Assembly: GCA_000277445.1 (NCBI GenBank)
Contig: AJWJ01000169.1
Location: 1 to 42,485 of the forward strand
Direction of reading: 5' to 3'
Source of the DNA: Polysphondylium violaceum
Lineage: Eukaryota > Evosea > Eumycetozoa > Dictyosteliales > Dictyosteliaceae
DNA: 42,485 nucleotides
The number at the start of each line of letters is the position of its first letter. Position 1 is the stretch's first letter. The position numbers and the translations under genes were made by a program. The notes under the pieces were generated by a model, which was not told where the DNA came from, searched no databases, and saw only the letters and a program-made list of their open reading frames with translations. This document shows, piece after piece, positions 1-9,847 of this stretch.

Positions 1-1120
1 TTATTAAATCATCTAGCTGTCTGTGTACCATTACTCCTATACCATTTAAGACATATAATAAATAAATAACCTCTGTTTGTTTGATGTGTGATATGTTCTC
101 TGAAAAACAAGAATAAAAATTTGAGTCGTATAAAATTTTAAGTTTTTTTTTTTTTTTTAAAATTTTAATTTCGTTTTTGGGTGGACAAAGATTTTTTAAT
201 AAATTGAGTGAGTGTTGTGTTTCCATATCAAGCGACGCTCTGTAATGTCACACACATATCGCATTCACACAAAACACTTTTAGATAGGATTTTCATTGTT
301 ATATTATATTATAAAGATAAGGTACGGTATATATTTTATATATATATATTATTTTTTTTGTTTTTATTTTTTTTTTTTGTTTTTTCTCATAGTGTGTGTA
401 TTGGACAACAACAAACCATTATCCCTCATCTTATTTGGAATAAAGCAGAGACAATAAATTCATTTTTGACCTCTTTGTGTAATTGACAACAATATGTATT
501 TCTATGTTTTATAAAGTAAGATTTACAAAATAGTACTATATAATATTATCTCAGCAGTAGCATTATATATTCAGTATCATTATTTATATATATGTATGTG
601 GGTGTGAATGTGTGGGGTGTGTTTTTATTTTGTGGAATAGGAAAATACTTTAGAGAGGGGGGTTGTGAGAAATTAATTTGTTCACACTCGTTTCTTGTGA
701 GGATAAAAATCATTTCTTCACAAACATATCTATTTTTCACCTCACTTCACTCCTCTAGACTACCCCATCACAACACACACACGCATACATACATTGTTTT
801 TGTTTTTTGTATTTGTTTTTTTGTTATTTGCTTTTGATCATCAGCAAACTATAGTTTCGATCTCTTTTGTATATTGATATTGTTTTTCTTTTGTTACTAC
901 CCGAGTTTGTAATATATAAATATTATATATTTATTGTGTGTTGTTAATTCATACCTACTACACATAGAGACAATCATACACGCACACACAAAACATAAAA
1001 TAAAATCAATCTAACAATTTATTTCTATTTATCAGATACAGTAATAGTATAGTCTAGTCTTTTACATACACATAGATAGTAAATATATAGTATTATATTT
1101 TAGTTTATCTCGACTAAAAA
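1..1120. other. Intergenic region upstream of the RING-pseudokinase gene
   Basis: I see no convincing gene. Open frames at 208-486 and 592-837 are low-complexity (T-rich, GT-rich) and resemble no known protein. The stretch contains T-runs near 143-158 and 352-380 and a GT/G-rich patch at 597-621 that resembles the G-boxes bound by the dictyostelid factor GBF. The last 300 bases are CA-rich and probably hold the promoter and 5' UTR of the gene starting at 1121. Confidence 0.5.
597..621 (+). promoter_or_regulatory. Candidate G-box (GBF-like) element
   Basis: A G/T-rich patch containing GTGGGTGTG and TGTGGGGTGTG stands out in AT-rich DNA about 500 bases upstream of the RING-pseudokinase start. 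Dictyostelid GBF is known to bind TG-rich G-boxes of this general type in cAMP-induced genes. Assigning it here is inference from composition only. Confidence 0.2.
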
Positions 1121-3828
1121 ATGGATGAGGATAATTTTGAATGTGCGATTTGTTTAGATGAAATAACAGAATTTGCTGTACCTTTTTCGAGTAATCAAAT
1201 ACTTGGACAAAAACAATGTAGTATGTATTGATAATAGGAAGAGGAGTATTGTAATCATATAAATACTAATACATACATATATTAGAACATAATTTTTGTT
1301 TTACATGTCTTAAAAACTATGTTGAAAATCTAATAGGCAAAGGACAGGAACTATCGTGTCCTGTTTGTAGAGAATTATTTCAAGGTTTTATTAATAATAG
1401 ATCATCAAATGATATAGCAAAGGTAGCAAAACAACATTCATCTACAGCAAAGTTTTTAAAAGTAAGATAGATAGATATAGATTAAATATAGAGTGTTTGT
1501 TTATTAATATATATGCGTACTACCCTTTAGGTTGAGAACCAAAACTTGAATAATCAATTAAATGATATTAAAAATCAAATGGATAGTCAAAAACAACTAC
1601 TTACAGAGAAATTGGCAGATGTAGAGAATCAAAAGTCTGTGACAGTTAAGGAAATCAATTTGTTAAAGAATAAAATGGGAGATTTGGAAAAAGAGTTGAG
1701 CGAAAAACATCAGGAACGATTAAAAGAGATTGAAGTGAATCAGAGTAAACTTTATGGTCAACAACAAGAGATTCTCGCATTGAATCAGACAAAGAGTGAA
1801 CTTGAAGAATCGTATCAGAATCTTTACCAACAACTCAACCAACACAACGAGCGATCCAACAGTTTGTTGAGCAAGTTGGAAAACTATAAACAGAGAAACA
1901 CGAGTTTGGAAGAACACATCTCGCAACTCGAGCAAGAGCGACGACAGATTCAATCCAAACTCGAGTCTATCGAATCACAGACGGAAAAGAGAATACAAGA
2001 GCAACTATTATTAACCAAACAACAAGACACCAAAGTGCAGCAATTGCACTCTATCATTGAGCCCCAACGACTCGAGATTCAGGCGCTGAAAAGCAAGTTG
2101 AATGAATCTAAAAAAGCATTGGATAGCACTGCGGGCGACTCGCAGAAATTGTTGGACATTGAGAGTGCTATGTCTCAACTTCACGTTGAATTGGCACGTT
2201 CCCACACAGTGATTGAAACACTCAATTCAAAAAAGAAATCTCTAGAAAAAGAGTTGGAAGAATTCAAGAGAATCAAATTCAACTCTTCCCCATCATCGCT
2301 CGATATGAGTTCCACTGCCAATTCAATTTTAGCTGCTACAACTAAACTTTCAAACAAATCTTTAAACTTATTCAACTCTGGTATAAATTATTTATATGGT
2401 AATAATAATAATCCTTATCAAATGAATAATATCAATAACAATAACAACAATAGTAATTTATTTATTAAATCATATAAAAGTAAGTATCTATTAATTGGTT
2501 TAGATTTAGATTTAAATCTTTGAATACTAATATATCTAAAAAATATTATACATTTAGATTTTAAAATTTATGAAAAAAGAGGAAATAACAAAAATAGTCA
2601 AATATTTAGAGCTACTTTAAATAATTTTAATATGGTATTAAAGTTGATACCATTCTTTAAACCAATGAGTACAATTTCATCATTGTATTTATCATTGACC
2701 ACTGGCAATACAATCACTCAGGAACAAGATATATCTGTGTTTAGAGAGGCAATGATTCTCTATACATTGAATCATTCTAACATTTTAAAATTGGAATCCA
2801 TTACCAAAGATGAAAACACTGGTAAAATCTATTCGGCACTTTCACCGTTTGTCCCCTTTGATTTGGAATATTTAATCGCTGAAAATTGTAGAAGCTCAAA
2901 TAGTAATGGCGGTAATTTATTGAATAGCAGTGGTGGCAGTAAAAAGAATAGTGTCCTAACTACGACACTAACATTTTTAAATATTAAACAAATCATTTAT
3001 CAACTCATCAATACAATGGCTTATATCCATTCCCAAGAACTCGTTCATAGAGATATCAAGCCCACCAGTATATTGTTGTTTGAAGATTTCCAAATTAAAC
3101 TTTGTAGCTTTGGTCAATCGTGTTCAGTGTTTACCAGTTTTCAAAACAACATTCAAATCCCCAACTACTCTCAATCAAACTTTGCCTATCTTGCTCCAGA
3201 AGTTATTTTAGCTATTCTTAGCAACTCTAATAACACTGCAGACATCAATTGGAAAGCTGTCGACATGTGGTCCATTGGCTCAATATTTTTGGAATTATTA
3301 TTGAAAAAGAATGTATTTTTAAATTCAATTCAAAAGCCATCATCACTCAACAATAGTGGTAATGGCACACCTACTTTTTCACTACCAAAAACAGCAGCAA
3401 CAAACAACAGAAAAACTACAATGAAGGCATCGTTTGGAGACGATGTTGGCGATGATGAATTATCAATCGACGATTTCGAACAACTCAGAGTACCCGGTAA
3501 TACAAAGAGACAGGATCTCACTTGCATCTTGGACTTTATGAAAATGAATAGCATTCAAAAAATATTAAAAGAAAATCTAAACACATCGATGCCCGAACAA
3601 CAACAAATTAAAGATGCATTTGATCTACTATTGGCCCTCTTGGATCCTCGACCAGATCGTAGAATCACTGCTCAAAACGCATCTCTTCATAGATTCTTTT
3701 CCAATGAATCCTATTTCAACGCCCATGATCAACCCTCTCTAGCCACATCAGATGTATCTTCTTCTCTCACCGATACAAAGATTAAAGATTTCCTTCAAGA
3801 GAAATGTTTTGATATTGTTTCTTTTTAG
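1121..3828 (+). CDS. RING finger - coiled coil - pseudokinase protein
   Basis: Four exons: 1121-1220, 1286-1461, 1531-2479 and 2558-3828 (831 residues), with GTATGT or GTAAG donors and TAG acceptors that keep frame. The first two exons encode a complete C3HC4 RING (C8, C11, C33, H35, C38, C41, C58, C61), which suggests E3 ubiquitin ligase activity. Residues ~95-350 form a glutamine/glutamate-rich coiled coil. A kinase fold follows from ~410. Its glycine loop is degenerate, a VLK lysine (K437) and the HRD aspartate (D574) are kept, the Mg-binding Asn is Ser (S579), and DFG reads CSFG (S592). FAYLAPEVI marks the APE region. It is therefore probably a catalytically dead, CMGC/CDK-like kinase domain acting as a scaffold or substrate-recruiting module. 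The start is the only ATG that keeps the whole RING. Substrate unknown. Confidence 0.8.
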
Positions 3829-4039
3829 TTTTAACCAACTATATGATCATAGAGTCAACTCACATATCTCCTTGTATTAGTAATAATAATAATGATGAAT
3901 AATAATCACTAGATATGTAAAATAGTTTTTACGTATCTATCTTGTTACTTTTTTTGGTATTAATCATTGATACTGCATATATATTTATCTCCACACAAAA
4001 AAAATAAAAAAACTATATTTGTAAATACAATAATTAACC

Positions 4040-4064
4040 CAGACAGCCGTAAATGGGCTTTCTG
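4040..4064. other. Short GC-rich hairpin in AT-rich DNA
   Basis: The arms CAGACAGCC and GGCTTTCTG pair over nine positions with one mismatch around a seven-base loop. GC-containing stems are rare in this intergenic DNA. It lies about 210 bases after the RING-pseudokinase stop, so it could be a 3' UTR element or part of a small RNA. No known RNA family was recognised. Confidence 0.3.
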
Positions 4065-4189
4065 AATTTTCTATTCAACAATTGGCACAAGAAAAATCTA
4101 ATAGATTTTTTTTCTATTTTTTTTATTGTTTTTTTTTAGGATAGATATTTTGTTTTTCTTGTGAAAATAAAGTTTTTAATTGCTCATCA

Positions 4190-4244
4190 TATTTATTTAT
4201 TTATTTACTTATTTATTTATTTATTTATTCACTTATTTATTTAT
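4190..4244. repeat. (TTTA)n tetranucleotide microsatellite
   Basis: About thirteen units of ATTT/TTTA with two single-base interruptions. Similar tracts precede the Roco gene (21191-21228) and the Armadillo-pseudokinase gene (32520-32547). Confidence 0.8.
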
Positions 4245-4839
4245 TCTTTGTATTTTAAGTTGAAAAAAAGAATCGAGGACTCAAAATCCCTCATTTTATT
4301 TTTTGATCAATTTTTTTTCATTTTTTTTTTTTTTCTTTGATTTTTTTTTTTTTAAAATATCTGTGGGAGTGTGTGGTCATACAATCATCTCCTTTTAGCA
4401 TAAAAATTTTCTGACTTTGCGGGGAGTGTATCTGTATCTTTGTGTGTAGTGTGTATATATACTAAAAAAAGAAGAAGAAAGAAACAGATAGGGTAAACAT
4501 CCTAAATAGCCAAGCATTTGTATTTTTATTTTATTCGAAACATCATACTATTGCTACTACTAAAGTGTACGGTGTAGTGTGTTTGTTTTTGTATAGTAAA
4601 CAGTAGGCTGAGTTTATATTTCATATAAATTTAATAATTTCATCATAGATATAAGTGTGTGTGTGTATTGTGTGTGTGGGTTTTATTTATTTATTGTTAT
4701 GTTTTACTCTTTTATATAATTAATCTATTTATTATATCTCAATCTTTTTCTCATTCTCATATATTTTTAAAACATATTCTATATCTTTGTTATCTTTTAT
4801 AGGGATTAAATATATACACCACTCATATACTCATCAATC

Positions 4840-7599
4840 ATGTCGGAGATATCTACAAATCAAAACAATTTAAATGATAAACATAATTTACAATGGACTA
4901 AAAATGCCTGGTTGAATTCCAGTCATCTATATGGTGAATTAACTTCAATTTGTATTAAAGATACAGTGTAAGTACTTGATTATGAGACATATGCCTATTT
5001 TTTTTAGAAATATCTAGATCTATAGATTTATATTAATATATATCGATTTTAAAATCATAGATTTACTAGATCATTTGCAAATATTATAGATAATTCAGAG
5101 GTAGATGCATTCTCAAAGAATATAGTAAATATATTTTCAGCGGCAAATAAAACATTACCATTGATCAAGGATTTAATTTACAATGAGTTCAATTCCAAAG
5201 TGTCTGCAGAAGGAGAGGGATCAATCCTCAGAGGCAACAGCATTGTAAACAAGATTGAAGGTGCATATGTACGTTTAATTGGTGCAAATTATCTTCGATC
5301 TGTCTTGAGTGATCTCGTTACAAAGGTTGTCAGTGACAAAGATCTCAAGCTAGAAATTGATCCAAGAAAATTGAATACCTATGATGACGAGGTTGTCGTT
5401 GGTTATGATAAAAAGGATACAGACACTCAAATCAAAGAGAATCAAGCAGCACTCTATGAAACATCACAAATGTTTTTGGATCGTATTACCGATCCAGCCG
5501 TCATTGAAGAAATGCCAAGAGAGATTAGAGCCATTGCAGATTACACCGCAGAGAGTGCACTCAAGTACGCCCCAGATTCATTGGCACCCTTGGTCGGTGG
5601 TTTTATTATGCTTAGATTCTTTTCGCCAGCCATTGTCACACCAGAGTACTCTAAACTCTTGTCATCTGATATTGTCCCATCCAAGAGGGGCAAAAGAAAT
5701 CTCGTCCTCTTGGCCAAAGTACTTCAAAATGCATCCAATGGTGTCATGTTTGGAGGCAAGGAAGACTTTATGACTTGTATGAATAGTTTTATTACTGCCA
5801 ATCGTTCAAAGATGTCCAATTACTTTACACTCATTTGCAAAGATCCCTTACATCCTGACAATAAATGGTCAGATTTAGAAGGACCATCATCACCAAAATC
5901 AAACTCGTCCACCACCACCGCTCCATCAACAACATGGAGTAATTCAACACCATCTGCTAAACCAGCTAGCAAATGGTTGGCTACCACCCCATCGTCATCA
6001 TTACCTGTATCATCACCATCACAATCGTCATCGTCATCAGCCACCAATAAGAAAGGAAGTTCATTGACAGTATCAACCAAAACATTGGAGGGATATTTAA
6101 AAAACATTGAAATGAATGATTTATTTGATATTCATAGAATATTTGATTTGTATAAAGATAAAATCACACTCAAACTTGTACCAACTAGTCAATCGGCATT
6201 GAGAGTCATTGAAATTCTCAAAGAACTTGGACCATCACCAAAAACAAAAACAGAGAAAAAGAAAAAAGAAACCGATGCCTCTGAAGAACCTTCGGCCAAT
6301 GGCGCCTCAACTGGTAGTGCCTTTGACGAATGTACACATATGTTGGAGAGGGCTAGATTCTTATTCCAAGGTCCAAACGATAAAAATGATCGTTCTGTAT
6401 TTTATTTAATTGTTAATCGTGTAAAACCAGAAGTTTTTGATAATATTAATCCATTGATTGCCCATATCTTTAAAGTTATGGATGTCTGTGCAAATAGTTC
6501 ATACACCCTCGTCGTAGATATGTCGTGGGCTCATATTTCAAATGAATTAAAGAAATCAATTTTCACCTATTTACCAAACTTGGCTGAAATATTTTCCAGA
6601 AAGTAAGTATTGTCAATTAATTAGTATCCTTATGATATCAAATACTAACACATTTAAAATTTTGAAATAATTATTATAGATACAAAAAAAATAATTGATA
6701 AAATATTTATTGTACATCCATCAGCTTATACTAGAGCGGTAGTTTATTTTATGAGAGCTTTTACAAGTAGAAAATTAAAGAGAAAAATTCATGAAGTTTA
6801 CAATTGGAAAGAGTTGACATCATTTATTGATAGTGAAAATATTGCACTTCCAGAAACAAGTAAAGATTTCATTACAAAGAGTTATCGAGTGGTCAAGGTA
6901 AACTCTAAAGGAAAGAGACAAGAAAGATTAATCAAGTTTACCAGTAACTCGTTGCTCAATATTGATCCAAAAACACATAGAATTCAAAATGAAAAGAGAA
7001 TCGATGAAATTGAAGAAATCTCTTCAAGATTGGGATCCATTGAAATATCAATGAAGCTGTCATCGTCAGCTGATCCTTGTACTTTTAGTAAAAATACATC
7101 TTTAACCGGTCGTATTGGTTTCCTGTCTCTTAAAAACAACAATGAAGGCTCCACAAGTAGAAAATACGTTTGTAATCACGAGCTGGAAAGAGACCACATT
7201 TTACAAGATATTTTTGAAACTGGCTTCAAAATGGGATTGAGAAAGAGTTCAAAAAATTTGCCAACCGAATACAAAGTCATCAAGGTCAATGGCGCTGGCA
7301 AACATCAGGAACGTATATTTAAGCTCACCATTGACTCGCTTTTGAATCTTGATCAACAAAGAATTAAATCTGAAAATAGTTTTGCTGGCATTGAAGAGGT
7401 TGTGCTAGACACTGAAGTCGAAGACGTCGTTTGGATAAAATATAAATCTGAAAGACATAAAAGAAAGATTATCTGTAGCAAAGGTGAAGGTAAATTACTT
7501 TGGGAAGTTTTAACTGATGCCATTCATAAATATCAAACTAGTATTGATATTCAAGAAGGTGCTTTCAAATTGGATGCAGAAGAAGCTGCTTATTTTTAA
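4840..7599 (+). CDS. NF1-type RasGAP with Sec14/PH-like C-terminus (one frame break)
   Basis: Modelled exons: 4840-4967, 5061-6602 and 6680-7599, about 860 residues. It should speed GTP hydrolysis by Ras at the membrane, as dictyostelid neurofibromin-like proteins do. The RasGAP domain spans ~70-300. It has the arginine finger in ILRGNS (R100), closely like NF1's LFRGNS, and the FLR-like motif FIMLRFFSPAIVTPEY (R228). A Ser/Thr/Pro-rich insert (~240-310) and a Lys-rich patch follow. Exon 3 resembles the NF1 Sec14-like module (IFIVHPSAYTRAVVYFMRAF), then holds two copies of a PH-like motif. The second intron does not keep frame: splicing 6602 to 6680 runs into a stop, and removing one base of the A8 run at 6684-6691 would restore KYKK-IIDKIF. 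This is a sequencing error or a real lesion. It resembles D. discoideum nfaA in size, but I am not sure of orthology. Confidence 0.78.
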
Positions 7600-7883
7600 T
7601 ATATTTATAATATAATTTATTTATAAGAAAAAAAAAAAAAAAAAAAAAACAAAATAATAATAAGAAGAAGATTATTTAATTTGGTATATATGATTACCAA
7701 AACCTTTATTTCAAATATAATATGTAATAAAAGATTGTTTATTTTAATTTATTAAGTATAAAATATTTAATTAATAATTGTGTCTATTAAAAAAATCAAA
7801 GTAAAACCATAAATATTTTCTAAAGAATTAAATGTAGAAAGTTTAAAAATAATAAAAAGAACAGATAGATTATCTTTTATGTC

Positions 7884-7987
7884 TTAAAATCCATTCTTCA
7901 TCTTTTCATTCTATTCACTTTAAACTTCTTTGAAAATAAAAAAAAGATAAAAGTGGAATGGAATAAAAAGACGAGGATGTCTTTTAA
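7884..7987. other. Imperfect inverted repeat, possible hairpin RNA
   Basis: Left arm 7884-7921 and right arm 7950-7987 match as inverted copies over about 38 bases. Most positions pair, counting G:U wobbles, with a 28-base loop. It lies about 290 bases after the RasGAP stop. It could be a hairpin small-RNA precursor or a decayed foldback element. Confidence 0.35.
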
Positions 7988-8228
7988 TTCAATAAGTATC
8001 TACGAAAAGTAGAGTTAAAATGGTGATATAAATAATGGATAAAAGATATTTATGATTGGTATTTATACCATTTGTACCAAACATCAACAACCATTTTATT
8101 TATTTTTTGTTTATTATTTTATTCAATTTAAATTTGTATTCTATTGTTTTGAAAAGAGGGAGAAGGGAGTTGTTCAATTATATTTATTTTTGGTCACAAA
8201 ATATTCTTTTTTGCCTGTGTTCGGTGTG

Positions 8229-8303
8229 GTGTGGGTGGGTATGAGTTTTTGTTTTTTTTGTGAAGTGTGTTGTGGTTGAAGTTGATAGACAGTGTGGGTG
8301 GGT
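8229..8303 (+). promoter_or_regulatory. Repeated G-box-like motif in a G-rich tract
   Basis: The 12-mer GTGTGGGTGGGT occurs identically at 8229-8240 and 8292-8303 inside a G-rich plus-strand tract (8146-8345). It resembles TGTGGGTG-type G-boxes bound by dictyostelid GBF. The nearest confident downstream gene starts at 9848, so it may instead drive an unannotated transcript near 8600-9100. Function is inferred. Confidence 0.25.
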
Positions 8304-8708
8304 GAGTAGAAGAGGGAGTGAGGAGTGAGGTGGAGAGAGGTGGTGCAATATTTTCATTTGACTAAAATGTAAAAAAACAAATCAAATGAAACTTCAACAC
8401 ACATCTCTGTAAAAGGAAAGTAACAACTACAATTTACTATATCTAAATGGTGCAATGAGTTTTATGAATCAAAAATATTTACTAAAGTTCACGTGCAATG
8501 AGTAAGAAATGTATAGAACTCGTTTGATATCTTGATTTACATATATATTTGAAATTTTTTTATTTTTTTATTTTTATTATAAGTAATTATACCATTAGCA
8601 AGAAGAAATGGACTACCTCATCCAATAACTATTATAATAATAAGCTCCTACACCTACAACCCCAATTCACTACAAAATTTTCATCAAGTCACTTTTTTTT
8701 TACCCAAG

Positions 8709-8768
8709 ATGAATATTTGGAGTGAATTGGTCAACTCATCCTTCAATACGCAGAACAACTTTTCGGAG
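8709..8768 (+). CDS. Possible small coding exon (uncertain)
   Basis: An ATG at 8709 opens twenty codons (MNIWSELVNSSFNTQNNFSE) of higher complexity than the flanks, ending at a plausible donor GAG|GTACAG. The acceptor TAATAG at 8909 opens a region whose best frame (translating as GQISFDESCSATVAYPFKG) is not the frame this donor would deliver. The region therefore may be a broken gene, a non-coding transcript, or chance. I do not recognise a family. Confidence 0.2.
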
Positions 8769-8779
8769 GTACAGATGAT

Positions 8780-8872
8780 GATCTCACATTGTTTGTTTGA
8801 TATGGTGCGATATCATCATATATTATCTTGAGCATCATACTACTCACCATATAAAACATACAATGTGAGATC
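8780..8872. ncRNA. Candidate hairpin small-RNA precursor (28-bp stem)
   Basis: Arms 8780-8807 and 8845-8872 are inverted copies with only two mismatches over 28 bases (both begin GATCTCACATTG when read outward to inward), with a 37-base loop. Size and near-perfect pairing fit a dictyostelid miRNA-like precursor, and an Argonaute gene lies in this window. The alternatives are a small foldback transposon or an intronic structure. Transcription cannot be judged from sequence. Confidence 0.35.
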
Positions 8873-9060
8873 CACAATAAATAATTTTGATATATACAAT
8901 AAATAATAGGGGTCAAATATCTTTTGATGAGTCATGCTCTGCTACCGTGGCATACCCGTTTAAGGGTAATATTGTTATTCTAAGAAACTACATGTTATCA
9001 CTAATTAATTTTAACAACGACAAGTTCAGAATTAATTTGTTTAACCTTAATTAAAATTTT

Positions 9061-9096
9061 TTTTGAATATGACAAGTTATTTTGTCATATTCAAAA
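9061..9096. other. Perfect 15-bp hairpin
   Basis: TTTTGAATATGACAA (9061-9075) and its exact reverse complement (9082-9096) are separated by six bases. It lies just after the open stretch that ends near 9051, which would suit an RNA 3' structure. Function unknown. Confidence 0.4.
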
Positions 9097-9847
9097 CAAG
9101 ATAATTAACATGGCTTCTCCAATCCCACCGAATTCAACAATTTAATCTCAAGATTCACTTAATTCCACATCACTTATGTGATTTTCCAATTCCACCTCCA
9201 AGCAATCTATTCGAAGACCAATCATCAGATGGTCGTATTAAAACTCTCTATATAAATAAATATATTTTTGAATGTAATTTATGTACTGTTGCGCATAGCT
9301 TTAAAAAATTATATTCAATTTTTTTTACCTATTTTCCTCTTGTCATTTTTTATTTCTTCATCTATTTTTTAATTTCTTAAATTATTTTTTCGAGTGTTTT
9401 TATCTGTATTCAAAAAATCAAAAAAAATCAAGAGATTTGAAATTTAAATGAGTGTGCGCTTTTGATAAATTATTTCATTTCGGACAAACACGCACAACTC
9501 CTAAAAAGCAAATAATATAATGAGATCATAAATGGGCAAGACATCCCTAAAAATTTTCACAAAAAAAAAAAAATTATCCCAATTTTTTTAGGAGATTGGA
9601 GATATTTTTGATTTTTTTACCTTTTTTTTTTATTAAATTGATTAATTCTTCTTAATCAATTCCCACCTAAAATTGAATAGAATCAATCATCATTCTCACA
9701 AGTTATAGAAGGTTGATAATGTACAAGTAGTTGTAGTAGTTGTAGGAGTAGGAGTGGTAATAAATAAATAAATATTTTCATATTATATCTTGAAAAAAAC
9801 AACAATTAGATTTAGTACTACTATTATACTCGATATAAATAACAAGA

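Larger units (their letters stand above)
3829..4839. other. Intergenic region between RING-pseudokinase and RasGAP genes
   Basis: No gene is seen. Contents: AT-rich 3' flank, an isolated GC-containing hairpin at 4040-4064, a (TTTA)n microsatellite at 4190-4244, long T-runs at 4312-4352, and GT-repeat DNA near 4650-4680 that probably belongs to the promoter region of the RasGAP gene. Confidence 0.5.
7600..9847. other. Long gene-poor region with hairpins and a G-rich tract
   Basis: No confident gene in 2.2 kb. From left to right: an A-run (~7629-7649), an imperfect 38-base inverted repeat (7884-7987), a strongly G-rich plus strand (8146-8345) with a repeated 12-base motif, a possible short coding exon (8709-8768), a 28-base inverted repeat (8780-8872), a slightly GC-richer stretch with two small stems (8935-8975), a perfect 15-bp hairpin (9061-9096), and T/A-rich DNA up to the PH-domain gene. 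Open frames at 8052-8279 are low-complexity and not convincing. Confidence 0.5.

Noticed and set aside
208-837. Three open frames of 64-92 residues upstream of the RING-pseudokinase
   Set aside because: They are low-complexity, overlap on both strands, and have no splice or domain evidence.
8052-8279. 75- and 62-residue open frames in the G-rich/T-rich stretch
   Set aside because: Composition is low-complexity (Phe/Tyr/Ile from T-rich DNA, then Gly/Val/Cys from the G-rich tract), two frames overlap, and no motif is visible.
9105-9380. 91 codons free of stops (containing CDFPIPPPSNLFEDQSSDG)
   Set aside because: There is no in-frame ATG, no clear acceptor at its left end, and the second half is low-complexity T-rich DNA. 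It might be gene debris, but I cannot support it as a gene.
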